Below are positions 1 through 10,787 of a DNA stretch of 64,000 nucleotides, one piece after another. Every line of letters begins with the position of its first letter. Position 1 is the first letter of the stretch. The stretch is taken from contig JAFFJZ010000003.1 of NCBI GenBank assembly GCA_018340375.1, forward strand, positions 21,886,001-21,950,000, written 5' to 3'. The stretch comes from Gonatopus flavifemur (Eukaryota; Arthropoda; Insecta; Hymenoptera; Dryinidae). The notes beneath the pieces are model-generated. The model had not been told where the DNA came from. It saw nothing but the letters and a program-made list of their open reading frames with translations, and made no database searches. The translations under genes and the position numbers were made by a program.

Positions 1-116
1 TTGAAGGCTTAATGGTGTGAAACTAGACACGTGTGTGGAGTATGGATTATAACACGAAACAAATGCGTGGTTTTATGCCTTTGAAGGTTGGTGCATTGCG
101 ATCAACGCTTCTCGAG

Positions 117-137
117 ACCCCGGGATTATCCCGGGGT
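117..137. repeat. Perfect 9-bp hairpin
   Basis: ACCCCGGGA and its exact complement TCCCGGGGT flank a 3-base loop (TTA). It is a GC-rich stem in AT-rich surroundings, with no run of T after it, so a Pol III terminator is not suggested. Function is unknown. Confidence 0.5.
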
Positions 138-585
138 ACTTTGAGCGATAGAAGCTTGGGAAATTTCCACGCCATGAGTCCTCGGAATTCCTCTGCGTGT
201 ACCGAGTTGAGCCAAATCTGGTGTGTTGTCAGTAGTGCATTTATCGAAACTTGACATATTTTCTATATAAAAAGTTCGGTTCGACAAGAATTGCGCACCC
301 TTAGAATTTTGTTATAAATTGAAGATTATTGTATTTCTTCGAATATACACCTGGAATCAGTATGAAAAGCTTTATTACCTAAAAAGAGCTGTTATGAAGA
401 AGAAAATGTTAACAATGCATTTTAGAAACGATTTTTTGTTGAAATCGTGTTTTTTAAACATTTTCTCTGACAGAATAAATAATTCATGGTATATCTACAG
501 AATACAATCATGAAATTTTACGGGATGTTAGAGCCCAGACAGCACAAATGATCATTTTGAATTCATATAAACTTCTCAAAGAATT

Positions 586-758
586 CCCGAACAGTTCCCT
601 TTATGTCAGTAAACATGAATTCAATCAACTCAAAATGAATACATATTGGATGCCTGAATAGTTTTTGATGAATTCACGAAATGAACTCTTCCTGAACAAC
701 TGAGTTCATCATGAATTCAAAGTATTAATAATGAATTCATGTTTACTGTCACAACGGG
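586..758. mobile_element. Small inverted-repeat element
   Basis: CAGTAAACATGAATTCA (607-623) recurs as an exact reverse complement at 732-748, and the flanking bases (CCCGA on the left, CAACGGG on the right) continue the symmetry. The interior repeats GAATTCA words. This looks like an old MITE; no target-site duplication could be fixed. Confidence 0.5.
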
Positions 759-2189
759 AGCTCTTTGAAGAGACTCTTGTGTATGGGAGTGCACGTACAA
801 GAAAAATTTTCTGAAACACTTTCATATGTAACTTTCGTTGCAGTACCTTGCTTAAATTTTCATATGATTGCACCGAAAGATTCATTCAAATTCGTCAATA
901 TGCGAACAATGCATGCTTCGAATTGAAAAAAATATATATTAAATAGTTTTTTTGTGACAAAAATCCACGAAAAGTGCTGCTCAATTGTTGGAGATTTTCT
1001 ATACCAGTATACCTTCGTGAATCTGAAAAATTAATTCTAATACATATACGGGAAGAAGCGAGAATTTATCGCACGCATTGAATCGATAATCAATCTCGAT
1101 CCTTTACAGATTCTGAAAAGATTCTGTACCGCTTATATTGGTGGTTACCATGAAAATCTTTTCATGAACATTCTCTGAATCCGGGAGAGTGAAAGATCAG
1201 TAGTTTCGTTCCATTGATTCTCAAGAGTGAACTTATCGAATTCGAACGGCATGTTCGGTCTTCGCTTCGTTGAAGTGAAATTCTGATATCCAAGTTTAGA
1301 ATCTCGTTTCAGAAGAGTGAAAACTTGAATCTAAAAATTGACGGTTTTGATTCTAGTGGACAGAGGAGGAGGGGATGTCATGTTTTGTACAGAAGGATTC
1401 AAAATAGTCGCCTTGTAAACAAATTCGAATTTTTCCTACACACGAAGCATATGAATTTCCTTTTTTGTCACAAAAATGGGTTCTATGATATATTATAAGG
1501 ATCCCGTTTCGTTTATAATTCATTTCAATACTTTTACTATATTTTGACAATTTTTAATAAATTTGTAGGATTTTTCTGGTACCCGTAAGTTAAAGCTGCC
1601 TAATATGAGACACCTTTTTTAACAAAATTTTATTTTACATGAATATAAAACATTTCACCTTCCTGAGTCGAACATTTTTTCAGATTAAATATAATTCAAC
1701 ACAGTTAACCCATAAGTTATATATAGTCATATACGAATTATATGTAATTTGTGGCTTGGGTTGTTGTCTTATGTTTTTTTTTTCACAGGTTTGAACTTCT
1801 AATTGCATCTTTGAATAATCTCATCATCATCAAATTTTGCTGGAGTCTATTCAGGTCTCTTTAAGTAAAATACAGTTTAAAGATTGTGGCCACTAAATGC
1901 AATAAATTTCAAAAATTCGTTAATAGCAACATTAAATTCAAGAGTTTTTGTATTTTTAGGTGATAAAAATTCACAATCCGGTCACTGCCAAATCATTCAA
2001 TAGAAATATGTATCCCAGAAAAGGATCATTTCTACAATGTACAATAACTAAGGAATTGATGGATGAGTTTGAATATCTCAAAAAAATACTCCCAATTTGG
2101 AATCTTGATAATTGGAAATTTATGTTCTAATCATTCAAAAATTCAGCAATACTTCTTTAATCAACAAAGATGGTCCGTTCTCGAAGTTT

Positions 2190-2550
2190 GAATCGTTCAT
2201 AGAAACAAAACGAAAATTCAAACTCACGAAATCTGATAAATCATCGTTACGTATCTTCTCGAATCAACTCTTTGCCACTGGAAACATCGTTTAAATAATG
2301 TACTGCAAGATTTGTGGGCTTTAATAGTTGAATATCATGTTATCCGATTGTTATTTAGTCTCAATGAACGATTCAAACCCCAGCAACATTCGATATTTTG
2401 ATTATATCGCCCCACTTCGAATAATTTATCAGAAAAGATTTAAATATTTTGACGGTGCTGGTATCTCCTCACTATTATTGGAAATGGTGATAAGTATAGA
2501 TCTTGAGGAGATGCTAGCGCCGTGACACGTTGTGAATCGTGAATCGGTGT
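2190..2550. repeat. Dispersed repeat, copy 1
   Basis: This block is similar in order and orientation to 16400-16660. Shared landmarks are a GAAACAAAA...AAATTCAAA start, TCAATGAACGATTCA in the middle, and CTAGCGCCGTG near the end. Neither copy has clear terminal inverted repeats or an open frame of note, so the element class is unknown. Confidence 0.55.
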
Positions 2551-2560
2551 TGTTAAAGAT

Positions 2561-2705
2561 CAGGGGTGTGCGAACATTGTCTAACCGAACTTTTTGTATG
2601 CGATATATGTCAAATTTCGATAAATGTTTCATAGAAATCGATTGAAAATAGATAATATGTTTTGTATAATAAAATTCTGATTTGACAAGGTTCGCACACC
2701 CCTAC
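2561..2705. mobile_element. hAT-like MITE
   Basis: The terminal inverted repeats are AGGGGTGTGCGAAC (from 2562) against GTTCGCACACCCCT ending at 2703. A CAGGGG start is typical of many hAT elements. No 8-bp duplication is visible, so it is old or one end is altered. A weaker match to its right end (GACAAGAATTGCGCACCC) lies near 275-292 and may be a truncated relative. Confidence 0.5.
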
Positions 2706-2912
2706 TCACTATATCTCAATATATCAAATGAGAAATGTGAAAAGTTCACCATTAAATTGCTCACAAACTTTCGAAAGAGAACGCAGAAAAAGTTGATATA
2801 AAGCGCACTCGATTTTTGGTTCATACACAACCCTTAGCCCGCGTTACAGCGATTTGAAATTTGACGATTATCTGGAACCAGTGCGTGAGATTGCAGCACG
2901 TTACTAAAAATA

Positions 2913-3163
2913 CACTGTAAAAAATTTTATCGGAAAATTCCTATATATTTATGTGAAGTAATTAACACATACATGCGTTAGGAATTTTCCCAACTTGTCC
3001 GGAAATTTACTGTGAGATGTTGGGAAAAATCCCATAAAGTTTGGAATTTTCAGATAAATGTATGGAAAATTCCATATAAATGTACCGGAAATTGATTTCC
3101 TAATTAGTGATTGGAATTTTCCGGTTGATGTACACAGGAAAATTCCGATTAATTTTTACAGTG
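2913..3163. mobile_element. CACTG-type MITE with TA duplication
   Basis: The ends are CACTGTAAAAAAT... and its complement ...TTTTTACAGTG, with TA directly outside both (2911-2912 and 3164-3165), as expected for a Tc1/mariner-type non-autonomous element. The interior repeats the word GGAAAATTCC. A 5'-truncated copy lies at 49195-49409, and a relative carrying a nested insertion lies at 41292-42205. Confidence 0.8.
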
Positions 3164-3582
3164 TATGGTAGTTTATAAAACAACTTGATACTTCATATAA
3201 CATTCGCCACTGTCTCATGTTGGGCGTTCTGATATATTTCTCAAGAATATCTTACAGTATTTTTGCGGAAGACATGCATTATTTTCTTGACTAGTTGAAA
3301 GGTGATTCCAATGGAATTCAGATTAGTTTTGAATCATTCTGTACATTTCCCTGCTCTCACTCGTCCTCTTTTTACCCCGTACTGTATAAATTGCATGTGA
3401 TTTTTTGAGATTATTGATTAATTGATTGTTAAATATAAACAGTGAAAAACATTCATCCATTAAATGAGAGTAGATTGATATCTTCATTCATCAGAACCCT
3501 GGTGAAAAAAAAACAGCGTACCTGAAGCGCGCATGGCCGTCAAATCACTCTTTCCAAGTTCTCTATCTAAGTTATCTTTCTT

Positions 3583-3909
3583 CACGGAGAAAAAAATTTG
3601 CTGTCGCAGCAAATCGAGGTGGTATATATACAGTAGCAAATCTTTTCGCTAACCTAGCCGAAAATTCGCTGCCACAGCTAACTGGATTATTGAGAGAGCA
3701 ACATGATTAACTGAAGTAGCAAATTTTTAATATTATATACAGAATAGCAAACAAATTATGCTGGAGCGGCAAACGTTTTGGCTGTCACAGCTAACAAAAT
3801 TGCTGTGATAGCAAATAGATTGCTGCCATAGCAAAAAATTTGCCGCTCCAGGAAAAAGTCCCCAACAAAATCAGGCTTTGCTGTCGTAGCGAATTCTTTT
3901 TTCTCCTTG
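3583..3909. mobile_element. CACGG-type element filled with GCTG/CAGC hairpins
   Basis: The ends are CACGGAGAAAAAAA and TTTTTTCTCCTTG. The interior is a series of short imperfect hairpins of the form TTGCTG-N4-CAGCAA (or AGCTAAC variants), at least six in about 300 bases. Related blocks are at 33345-33460 and 45975-46231. The 121-residue frame on the minus strand across it is a by-product of the repeats. Confidence 0.6.
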
Positions 3910-4155
3910 TTCAAATAGGCTGCCAAGAAAAGGTAGATAACTTGAAAAGAGTGAATTGGTGGCCATGCACGCTTCATGCACGCTGTGATTTTCACCAGGG
4001 AAAGGGAGATGGAAACCCTCATTGAATTTTTAGAATGTGTATAGGTCATTTCAAAATCCAGTGCAGATAAATTGTCCAGTATTCCAATAGCGATGATACG
4101 TAAATCACAAATTTGAGACAAGGGCTGAGAATTTAATCAATTCTACAATAAAGCC

Positions 4156-4709
4156 ACTGATCCCTATTATACACTGGATAGCAGATACTAAAAATTTCTC
4201 CTGACAAATTGAAGACTTGAGCCACCATTTTGTTGTGGGATGAATGGTCATCTTTTAGCGGTAAATTTGAACTGTATCAACGTATTTTCAACAAAATCTA
4301 CATTATATTTTCACGTAATTGAAAAATTGTTCATTATCCTTTCCCATGTCATCTAAATTTTAGTTCATAATACAAACAAGCATGAGATTCTGCTTATTGT
4401 TGAGTTTTTGTGAATTTGACAAAAAAATGTATATTTTCAATTATAAAAACGTTCCAAACCATTTAAACTGTAATCAATCATGATTTTTCCGAATTTCCCA
4501 TCATGTTACACAATATTGGATATTAGGATTGAATTAATATTGATATACTGCACAAAATACTTCGATATCATCCAAATTTACCACAAAAATTAACCATTCA
4601 GCCCACAAACAAATGGCGGCCCCAGAGTCTTCTATCACGTTCAATTACTCACAGAAGTCTTATATTGCGAAGTCCTGTATCCGCTATCCAGTGTATATTA
4701 GAGATCAGT
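4156..4709. mobile_element. Foldback MITE
   Basis: The left end ACTGATCCCTATTATACACT pairs with the right end ATACACT...GAGATCAGT in reverse. The symmetry continues inward (TGGATAGC, then TTTGTTGTGGG against CCCACAAACAAA), giving two arms of over 150 bases. No target duplication is evident. Confidence 0.65.
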
Positions 4710-5537
4710 AAATAAACCTCATAATGGTGTCAATTTATCACCATTTTTCTCGAATGATAGAGTAATCATTGTTGGTAACAGAGTGGTTTCTCATATAACT
4801 TAATCTTGTTCCATACATTGCATGAGTGTATAAACAGTCATATCAGGATGGAATTTTATTTTGTGATCGTGGAAATTTATAATCACAGTGTTCACTTGAT
4901 TTTAAACCGATCCGGATACGTGTAATATGATTGACTTACATGGAAAACTACTCTGTTGCCAAAAGGGAAAACCCTGTCATCATAAAAATATCTTCATAAA
5001 TCAAAACTAGTTCACACTATTGATACATTTCTATGGGTTGAAGAATTGAAGTGTTCTTCATTACAAAATGGGCATAGAAAACTATACATTCTTGAATGAT
5101 TCATTTATTGGCCCTCTCTTCAAATATCATTGATAGTTTTTGCACGCCCATTTCCATATACAATTCATGTCTCACTTAAATCTTAGAGTCCAAATTTTTT
5201 ACATGGATCAATATCAATATTCAAATCATATAGTCGGTGCAATAGAATATTTGGAAACCGAGAAAAATTTTTCTGCACTCAATTTTAAAAAGGCCCATGT
5301 ATCAGAGACTTTCAAAAAAACAGTAATCTTTGAGAATGAATTACACACAACTCAGATCTTCGTCGTGCACGCGTTATTCTTTTTTTTTTCGTATGAATTC
5401 TCAAAATCGAACATGTGCAGCAAGGTGTACGATTCATGCATGTTCCATGTATCAATCATAAATATCATACTGGAGATAGCATTCAAACATTCCACCATTC
5501 ATCTCTTTGCGGATCAGAAGATTGAAACTACAAAATA

Positions 5538-5756
5538 TACTGTAAAAAATCAGTGAATTTGCCGAAAAATCTTCCGGTAATTCAGTCAGCAATTAACTCA
5601 AAGGAAAACTCCGAAAGATTACCGAAAGTTTGGTAATTATGCCAAAAAATGTAATAAATATACCAATTCTCTGACAATTCTATTAAAATTGTGGTAATTC
5701 GGTAATTCCACCAACAAGTGCGAGAAATTTACCAAATATTTGAGAATTTTCATCCA
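5538..5756. mobile_element. Partial CACTG-type MITE
   Basis: It begins TACTGTAAAAAAT after TA, matching the 2913 family start with one change. The interior repeats GGTAATT/AATTACC words. The right terminal repeat was not found, so the copy is truncated or diverged. Confidence 0.4.
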
Positions 5757-5962
5757 TTTTGATCGGGTTGATTGCTTTCCGGCAAATGTCAGACCCTCAT
5801 TTTAAGGTTCCCCATTTTACAGATAAATATTATGAAAAAAATTAAACTGCAATCATTATGTCACTGAATGATATGTTTTTTTTTTTATTTCTGTTCATAT
5901 TTTTAGGAAATGAAAAGCATACATTTCAATTATTATATTGATCACACAGAACTATTATACAA

Positions 5963-6107
5963 CCCCAAGAGAACATGAAGGCTCAGGGAACGTTCAATAT
6001 CCGAGTTCTATTCAACGTCCGGACATTTGGAGGTTCATTGAACGTTCTATGAACATGAGTTTACGTACGATAGACGTAAATTCAACTTGGGAGGTGTTCT
6101 CTTGTGA
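5963..6107. mobile_element. CCCC-type MITE (empty-site paralogue of 7943-8260)
   Basis: The start CCCCAAGAGAACA mirrors TGTTCTCTTG near the right end. The interior holds CGTCCGGACAT and GAACGTTC words. It is the same family as 7943-8260 but lacks the insertion found there, so it shows the pre-insertion sequence ...TCTATTCAACGTCC. Confidence 0.65.
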
Positions 6108-6555
6108 AAGATTCTGTTGTTGGGCAACTGGGAGTCATTTCCAAAGTAATTTATTCCGTAGAATCCGGATTCTAAGTCAGAAAAGGGCCGTCACGTCAGG
6201 ATTCTGAAATATCTGAGGTACCCAAAAAATGAGGTTTTCTGTTACTTTCAAGGTTATGTACAAAGCGCACATCATTTTTTGGTCTTTTTCTCTGATTTCA
6301 TCATTTAGCATTACCCTCATTCTTCAAAGAAAGTTACTGACTAGTTATCTACGATTTTTTTCTTGCAAAGTTACGGCAATTATAAGTCCTTCACACTGAG
6401 CAGAGATCATGTGTCAGACACATGAGCGTTTATGAACATTCCTGCTTAAATCTGTAGCAATGTTTTTAAAACTTATAACAATATGTATCAGATACAAATT
6501 TATTTTCACTAAAAGGAAATGTGGATTATCATGAGTTGAAGGAAAAGTGCGCATA

Positions 6556-6860
6556 CACTGACAGAAAAACGACCTGCTTGAAACATTCGTAGTCGTAATA
6601 AGTTGAAATCTGGTTCGATTCATCAGGAAATGTGATTTTTATGTCCAGAAAAAGTGGTTCAAGCCAAAATTAACTTGCAAACTACATTCTTCAGGTTATT
6701 ACACCAAGAAAAGAATCTGGTTTTTCTAACCTGAAAAATGTAGTTAATTTTTGCTTCAACCATTTCTTCTGGACATCACAATCACATTTCCTGGAGGATC
6801 GAACCAGATTTCAAGTTATTGCGACCACGAATACTTCAACAAGGTCGTTTTCTGTCATTG
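6556..6860. mobile_element. CACTG-type foldback MITE, TA duplication
   Basis: CACTGACAGAAAAACGACCT at the left mirrors AGGTCGTTTTCTGTCATTG at the right, with TA on both outer sides (6554-6555, 6861-6862). The arms pair for over 100 bases, including GAAATCTGGTTCGAT and CACATTTCCTG segments. Confidence 0.8.
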
Positions 6861-7061
6861 TAAATGCTTGAGAAACCTAAAACCGCCATTTTTATGGTGA
6901 ACCCTGCTACACATTTCCCATGCGTTTTTCTCAGCGCAGAAGCCGTGAGGGCAAGGAGCATAACGTGATTAAGACACCCCGGATTGTGAGAGGCGAGAAC
7001 CTTCACGTAAATCAAGGATCAAAGTGGGATTAATTGATACTATTAATTTGATAAAAATTTT

Positions 7062-7152
7062 CCCGATTGAAAATTGGGCCATCCAAGGCCTCGTCTTGAT
7101 CCAGAACACTTCAACTTTGGCTCGAATGGCCCAATTTTCATTTCTACTCGGG
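7062..7152. mobile_element. Short CCC-type MITE
   Basis: CCCGATTGAAAATTGGGCCA on the left and TGGCCCAATTTTCATTTC then CTCGGG on the right form imperfect terminal inverted repeats about 30 bases long. The flanking dinucleotides (TT, AA) do not match. Confidence 0.5.
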
Positions 7153-7496
7153 AAATGATGCAACTGCAAAGAAGGACCTGAAAATTTGAATTGTGTCGAT
7201 ACCAATACCATTCTTTGTGAGCTTCAATGCATCATTTGAAATCGACCATTTTTGAGATGAAAATTTCAATTTTCTAAAGTTTTCTTCTAGTTTCTTCTCT
7301 CAGAATTTTGGTTATTCATAATACAAATTTAAATGGGAATTATGAAAATATGTTATTGAAACATTAATATTTGAATTCGAATTATGAGTATTAATTGTAC
7401 CTAATCGTTCATTTAGAATCCGAATGATGAATAAGTTATTATTTCAAATCCTGAAGAATTCCAAATGCATTTCTGGGAAATTCCTCAAACACAGTT

Positions 7497-7690
7497 TGAC
7501 TGATTCAAAGAAAATGAAAGGAATTTGGAGATATTCAGACAAATTAAGAGAAAGCTCTGAAATATGAATGAATGAAGATTTGAAGGGTTTAGAGAAACTG
7601 AAGAGAATTCACAGAGATTCACACAAGTTCGGAGAAAGGTTTGGAATCTGAATGAATTAAATTTTGAGGGGTTCGTAGACTTTGAGGAAA
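7497..7690. repeat. Degenerate minisatellite, about 87-bp unit
   Basis: Two to two-and-a-half diverged units share AAATTAAGAGAAAG/AAGTTCGGAGAAAG, TGAATGAAT and TTTGAAGGGTT/TTTGAGGGGTT. The minus strand stays open across them and would encode repeats resembling S-x-NPS-x-x-x-SF-x-FQ. I take that as a consequence of the repeat, not as a gene. Confidence 0.45.
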
Positions 7691-7942
7691 ATTCAGAGGA
7701 TTTCAGAGCAACCTGTAAAGTGTAATACATGAACTTCCGAAGGATCCAAAGTGATTCGAAAAGATTCAGATTTAGAAAAAGTTCAGGAAAAACATTGAAA
7801 TCTCAGTAAGAAAAATCCGGGGGAATTTTGATCAATTTAAAGCTTATCATTTCTTCTGAATTACTCTGAATCTCTTAGGATACTGTATCAAAATATGAAG
7901 AGATTTTTTAATTAGGGTTTCTGTATCTATTCGGAACCTTAT

Positions 7943-8260
7943 CCCTAAGAAAACATGAAGGTTCAGGGAACGTTCGATATTCGAGGTCTATTCCCCAACA
8001 GAACCAAAATCTACGTACGTCCAGGGAACGTCCAAATATGTCTCTCAGATGTCCCGCGGAAGTTCAAATGTCCGCCGGACATTCGAAGCTCCAAAGAACG
8101 TCTGAGAGACGTATTTGGAGGTTCCCTGGACGTACACGGAGTTTAGGTTCTGTTGGGGTTCACCGTCCGGACATTTCAAGGTCCATTGAATATTCCATTT
8201 ATATGAATCTACGTACAATGGACGTACATTTAACCTTAAAAGATTTGTATTCTCTTGGGG
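7943..8260. mobile_element. CCC-type MITE with a nested insertion
   Basis: The outer ends are CCCTAAGAAAACATGAAGG and ATTCTCTTGGGG, the family of 5963-6107. It is interrupted at 7993-8158 by another element. Removing that insertion restores ...GTCTATTCACCGTCCGG, matching the uninterrupted copy. Confidence 0.65.
7993..8158. mobile_element. Nested CCCC-type MITE with TT duplication
   Basis: The terminal repeats are CCCCAACAGAACC and GGTTCTGTTGGGG. TT lies immediately outside both ends (7991-7992, 8159-8160) but occurs once at the corresponding site in 5963-6107, so the 2-bp duplication is supported by an empty site. The interior is rich in CGTCC/GGACG and GAACGTC words. Confidence 0.75.
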
Positions 8261-9433
8261 ATTGGACATGGTAGAATTTCTGAGAGTTATGTCAGCAATT
8301 GCCATGACAAAAACCACCGGTGAAAAACTTGTAGGAATTTTCTGACTGGTCTTGACGGGCATTTTCAACAGAGAGGTTTCAAAGGGTTAATTTGGGTGCT
8401 TACAATATTGTTAATGTGTATTTCATAACATGTGTGGTCATAACTTTGTAAGAAAAAACCTTAGGTGATTAGTCAATAGATTATTCTGAAAGGTAAGCTT
8501 ACACTGAAAAAAATGTCAATGTTCCTGGCTTATGGAGAAAAATAAGACTTCATACGATTAAATTTTCCTCATTGTAGCATTGAATGATGTAACTAGAGAA
8601 AAGAACTAAAAAATTTTGTCCACCCTGTGCATGTCCAATTCTGACCTCGAATTCAGATGCCACGCGTCATTTGACTTCGGGAATGAACCTCAGTTGCCCA
8701 ACAGCGATCATATCCCATTTCTTGTAGAAACTGTGTTATTGATCTTCACGTGATAACGGCTTTTTTTAGCATACGTTGATGGTAACCATGGGTCATTCTT
8801 GTCCGGTGTATGTGAGACTTACCTCAATATACTCAAACAAATCTGCAAGAATTCATGAGAGTAGTTTCAACGTTCCTCGATTCCAAGGAAAAAGAGTTAT
8901 TCAAGTATTTATTTCTCAAACAAAACACAGAAAAAGTTTTCTTTTCAGCACTTGTAAATTTCCGAAGAGATCAAACAAAACAATAGTTCTCACACAAGAA
9001 AATACCAATTATTCTTTGAATGTACAACGTTCCTGTGGAATGAGAAAGATATCAAATAGGGTGAAAAATAGGGTGAACTTGCAACCTTGTTACCATTCAA
9101 TCAGTTCCAACCAATGTCAGAATTTTCATTATTTTTTCCAAGTTGAAAATTTGTTTTTAATTTTCAGAATTTTTAGTTTCAGATTCTTTCAATTTTTTAA
9201 ATATTTTATTTGATAATTTGTATTTTTGGCTCAACTCCGATCTCCAAATATCTAAGTTAGTTATTTTCAGTCAGATACAATTGACCCATGGTTATCATTT
9301 GAGGGTAACGCAATATATTCACAACAAAAACAGCATAGAACGTTTTCCATCCACGTATCAAATTTTTGTCTGATTTATATATGAATTGTATATATAAATA
9401 TAATGAATGAGCACGTCTCAAAAACATTCTCTA

Positions 9434-9653
9434 CACTGTTAGAAATTTCTGCATTAATTTTAATATTTTCGCTGGAAGTTTTCGTCATGTACGTATTCAG
9501 TTTCATACACATTTTACCACGAATTTAATGTAAACCATAGCATAATCCATAGTTTCCTCATATTTTTATACATCAAATGTAATGTAGAATGTGTATGAAC
9601 CCAAATTCGTGTACGTGATTGAAAAAAAACTTTCAGATATTTTTCTGACAGTG
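9434..9653. mobile_element. CACTG-type MITE, TA duplication
   Basis: The ends CACTGTTAGAAAT and ATTTTTCTGACAGTG are flanked by TA (9432-9433 and 9654-9655). CGTCATGTACG / CGTGTACGTGA mark inner symmetry. This is the last element before the Rbfox1 exons. Confidence 0.75.
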
Positions 9654-10510
9654 TATGAAAAAGTATCACCTAATGAAGAAAATAACACCTTCTCTAAACA
9701 ACAACGTACATTTTTTTGTAGACATTGATCTTAATTTATCATGTTTACACTCGCTTAACTTTTTACTGTATTTTCGTCATGTTTGAGTCACGATGAAATC
9801 CCCTTCGGTGCTTTCACTAATCCTCAAATTGATCCTTGTTTGACCATCGAGAAGTAAATAAGATGCGTATCAGTTCCAAATCTCTCCAAGCATTGTTTTC
9901 AATTTATTTTTTGGATTATCTATTTTTCTCAGTCAATTCAAACGTATGAAATCAGCTATCTGATTTGAGGATATACAAAAAAGACTGGCAAATACGACGG
10001 AATAACTTGTTTACGAAGCTTTTCTTCGTTTCTTCTTTTCTTAGCTCTTGAAGCAACAATCTCACGCAGGGCAGTACATTTCAATGATATTGTTGCAAAT
10101 AATATGACCATGACTTTTGATTTTCGAATTCAAGAGCAAAATATCGCTTTATTCATCAAGTTGAAGAAAAACAATTAAATTTGTAGAACGTATTGACAAG
10201 AACTATTTCGTACAATTCGAACATTCACCGGATAATTTTCACTGTACTGTACTCTGGTATTTACATTTGTCATTGTATTATGACCATGTAACTTTGAATC
10301 GTATGTTTCCAAAGCGACGACTCAAACGTGGCGAAGAACAATTTGAATTTCAAATTTGAACATACACAATTATCATGATGATATCCATTTCACATATGAA
10401 TCAGAGAAATATTTTATTGAAAACAAAAAGGGATTATTAAGAATACCTATAGATTGAATATCATGTATGCGTGTGTTGAATAATTTAATAATAATCATTT
10501 TTCGTTGCAG

Positions 10511-10577
10511 CTACGGACGTGAATACGCCGATCCTTACTTAGCTGGACATGGGATTGGACCTGTAGCAGGATACGGG
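10511..10577 (+). CDS. Rbfox1: Rbfox1 penultimate coding exon (partial gene)
   Basis: This exon encodes part of the C-terminal domain of an Rbfox-family RNA-binding protein, a nuclear splicing regulator that binds (U)GCAUG. It follows a T-rich tract and CAG acceptor (10509-10510) and ends at GGG before GTAAG (donor at 10578). Its first base completes a split codon, then 22 codons read Y-G-R-E-Y-A-D-P-Y and end G-H-G-I-G-P-V-A-G-Y-G. The YGR-x-YADPY and GPVAGYG segments match the Tyr/Gly-rich region after the single RNA-recognition motif in Rbfox1 proteins. The RNA-recognition motif itself lies upstream of the window. Family identity is from recognition of the motif, not from a search. Confidence 0.9.
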
Positions 10578-10665
10578 GTAAGATTCTTTATTTTTTGTAT
10601 TCTTCATCTGCGTTTCACGCAGCTCTATTCGTATTCGGTAATTAACGTATTTGACTTTTTTTCAG
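10578..10665 (+). other. Rbfox1: Short Rbfox1 intron, open in frame
   Basis: This 88-base intron has a GTAAG donor and a TTTTTTTCAG acceptor. In the frame of the upstream exon it contains no stop. If retained, translation would run 33 codons from 10578 to a stop at 10677-10679, in a different frame of the last exon. The retained form would lack the terminal FTPY tail. Confidence 0.85.
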
Positions 10666-10710
10666 GCAACCGTGTATAGAGGTGGTTACAACAGGTTCAC
10701 ACCGTATTAA
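10666..10710 (+). CDS. Rbfox1: Rbfox1 terminal coding exon
   Basis: Fourteen codons (A-T-V-Y-R-G-G-Y-N-R-F-T-P-Y) and a TAA stop follow a strong acceptor, in phase 0 with the previous exon. The YRGGYNRF(A/T)PY tail is the signature C-terminus of Rbfox proteins. In vertebrate RBFOX1 the isoforms ending FAPY are the nuclear ones, and by analogy this FTPY end should favour nuclear localisation (inference). The 3' UTR begins at 10711. Confidence 0.93.
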   Translation, partial: ATVYRGGYNRFTPY

Positions 10711-10781
10711 AATCACAAAAGATTGACAGCGAAGCACAGCGTGCGTGTGTAAGCCTTCCAAATATTCACGGTATACATTAA

Positions 10782-10787
10782 AATAAA
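10782..10787 (+). terminator. Proximal poly(A) signal candidate
   Basis: AATAAA lies 72 bases after the Rbfox1 stop codon, inside ATTAAAATAAATAAG. It would give a very short 3' UTR. Use of distal sites such as 12999, 13074 or 15570 would give the long forms. Confidence 0.45.

Larger units (their letters stand above)
1..10510 (+). other. Rbfox1: Large Rbfox1 intron (inferred)
   Basis: The first recognisable coding base in the window is 10511, directly after a polypyrimidine tract and CAG acceptor, so everything upstream is inferred to be intron of the same + strand gene. No earlier Rbfox exon (RNA-recognition motif or Ala/Tyr-rich segment) was seen. The stretch holds the inverted-repeat elements listed separately. 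In the gaps 761-2189, 3164-3582, 4710-5537, 6108-6555, 6861-7061, 8261-9433 and 9654-10510 I see only unique-looking AT-rich sequence. No GCATG (the Rbfox recognition word) was noticed in the last 850 bases before the exon. Confidence 0.6.

Noticed and set aside
5140..5556. 138-codon + strand open frame, the longest in the window
   Set aside because: It is rich in Phe, Ile, His and Lys with no domain, runs into the start of a MITE at 5538, and sits in an inferred intron.
8512..8620. TACACTGAAAAAAATG, a possible CACTG-type MITE left end
   Set aside because: No matching right end was found within a reasonable distance.
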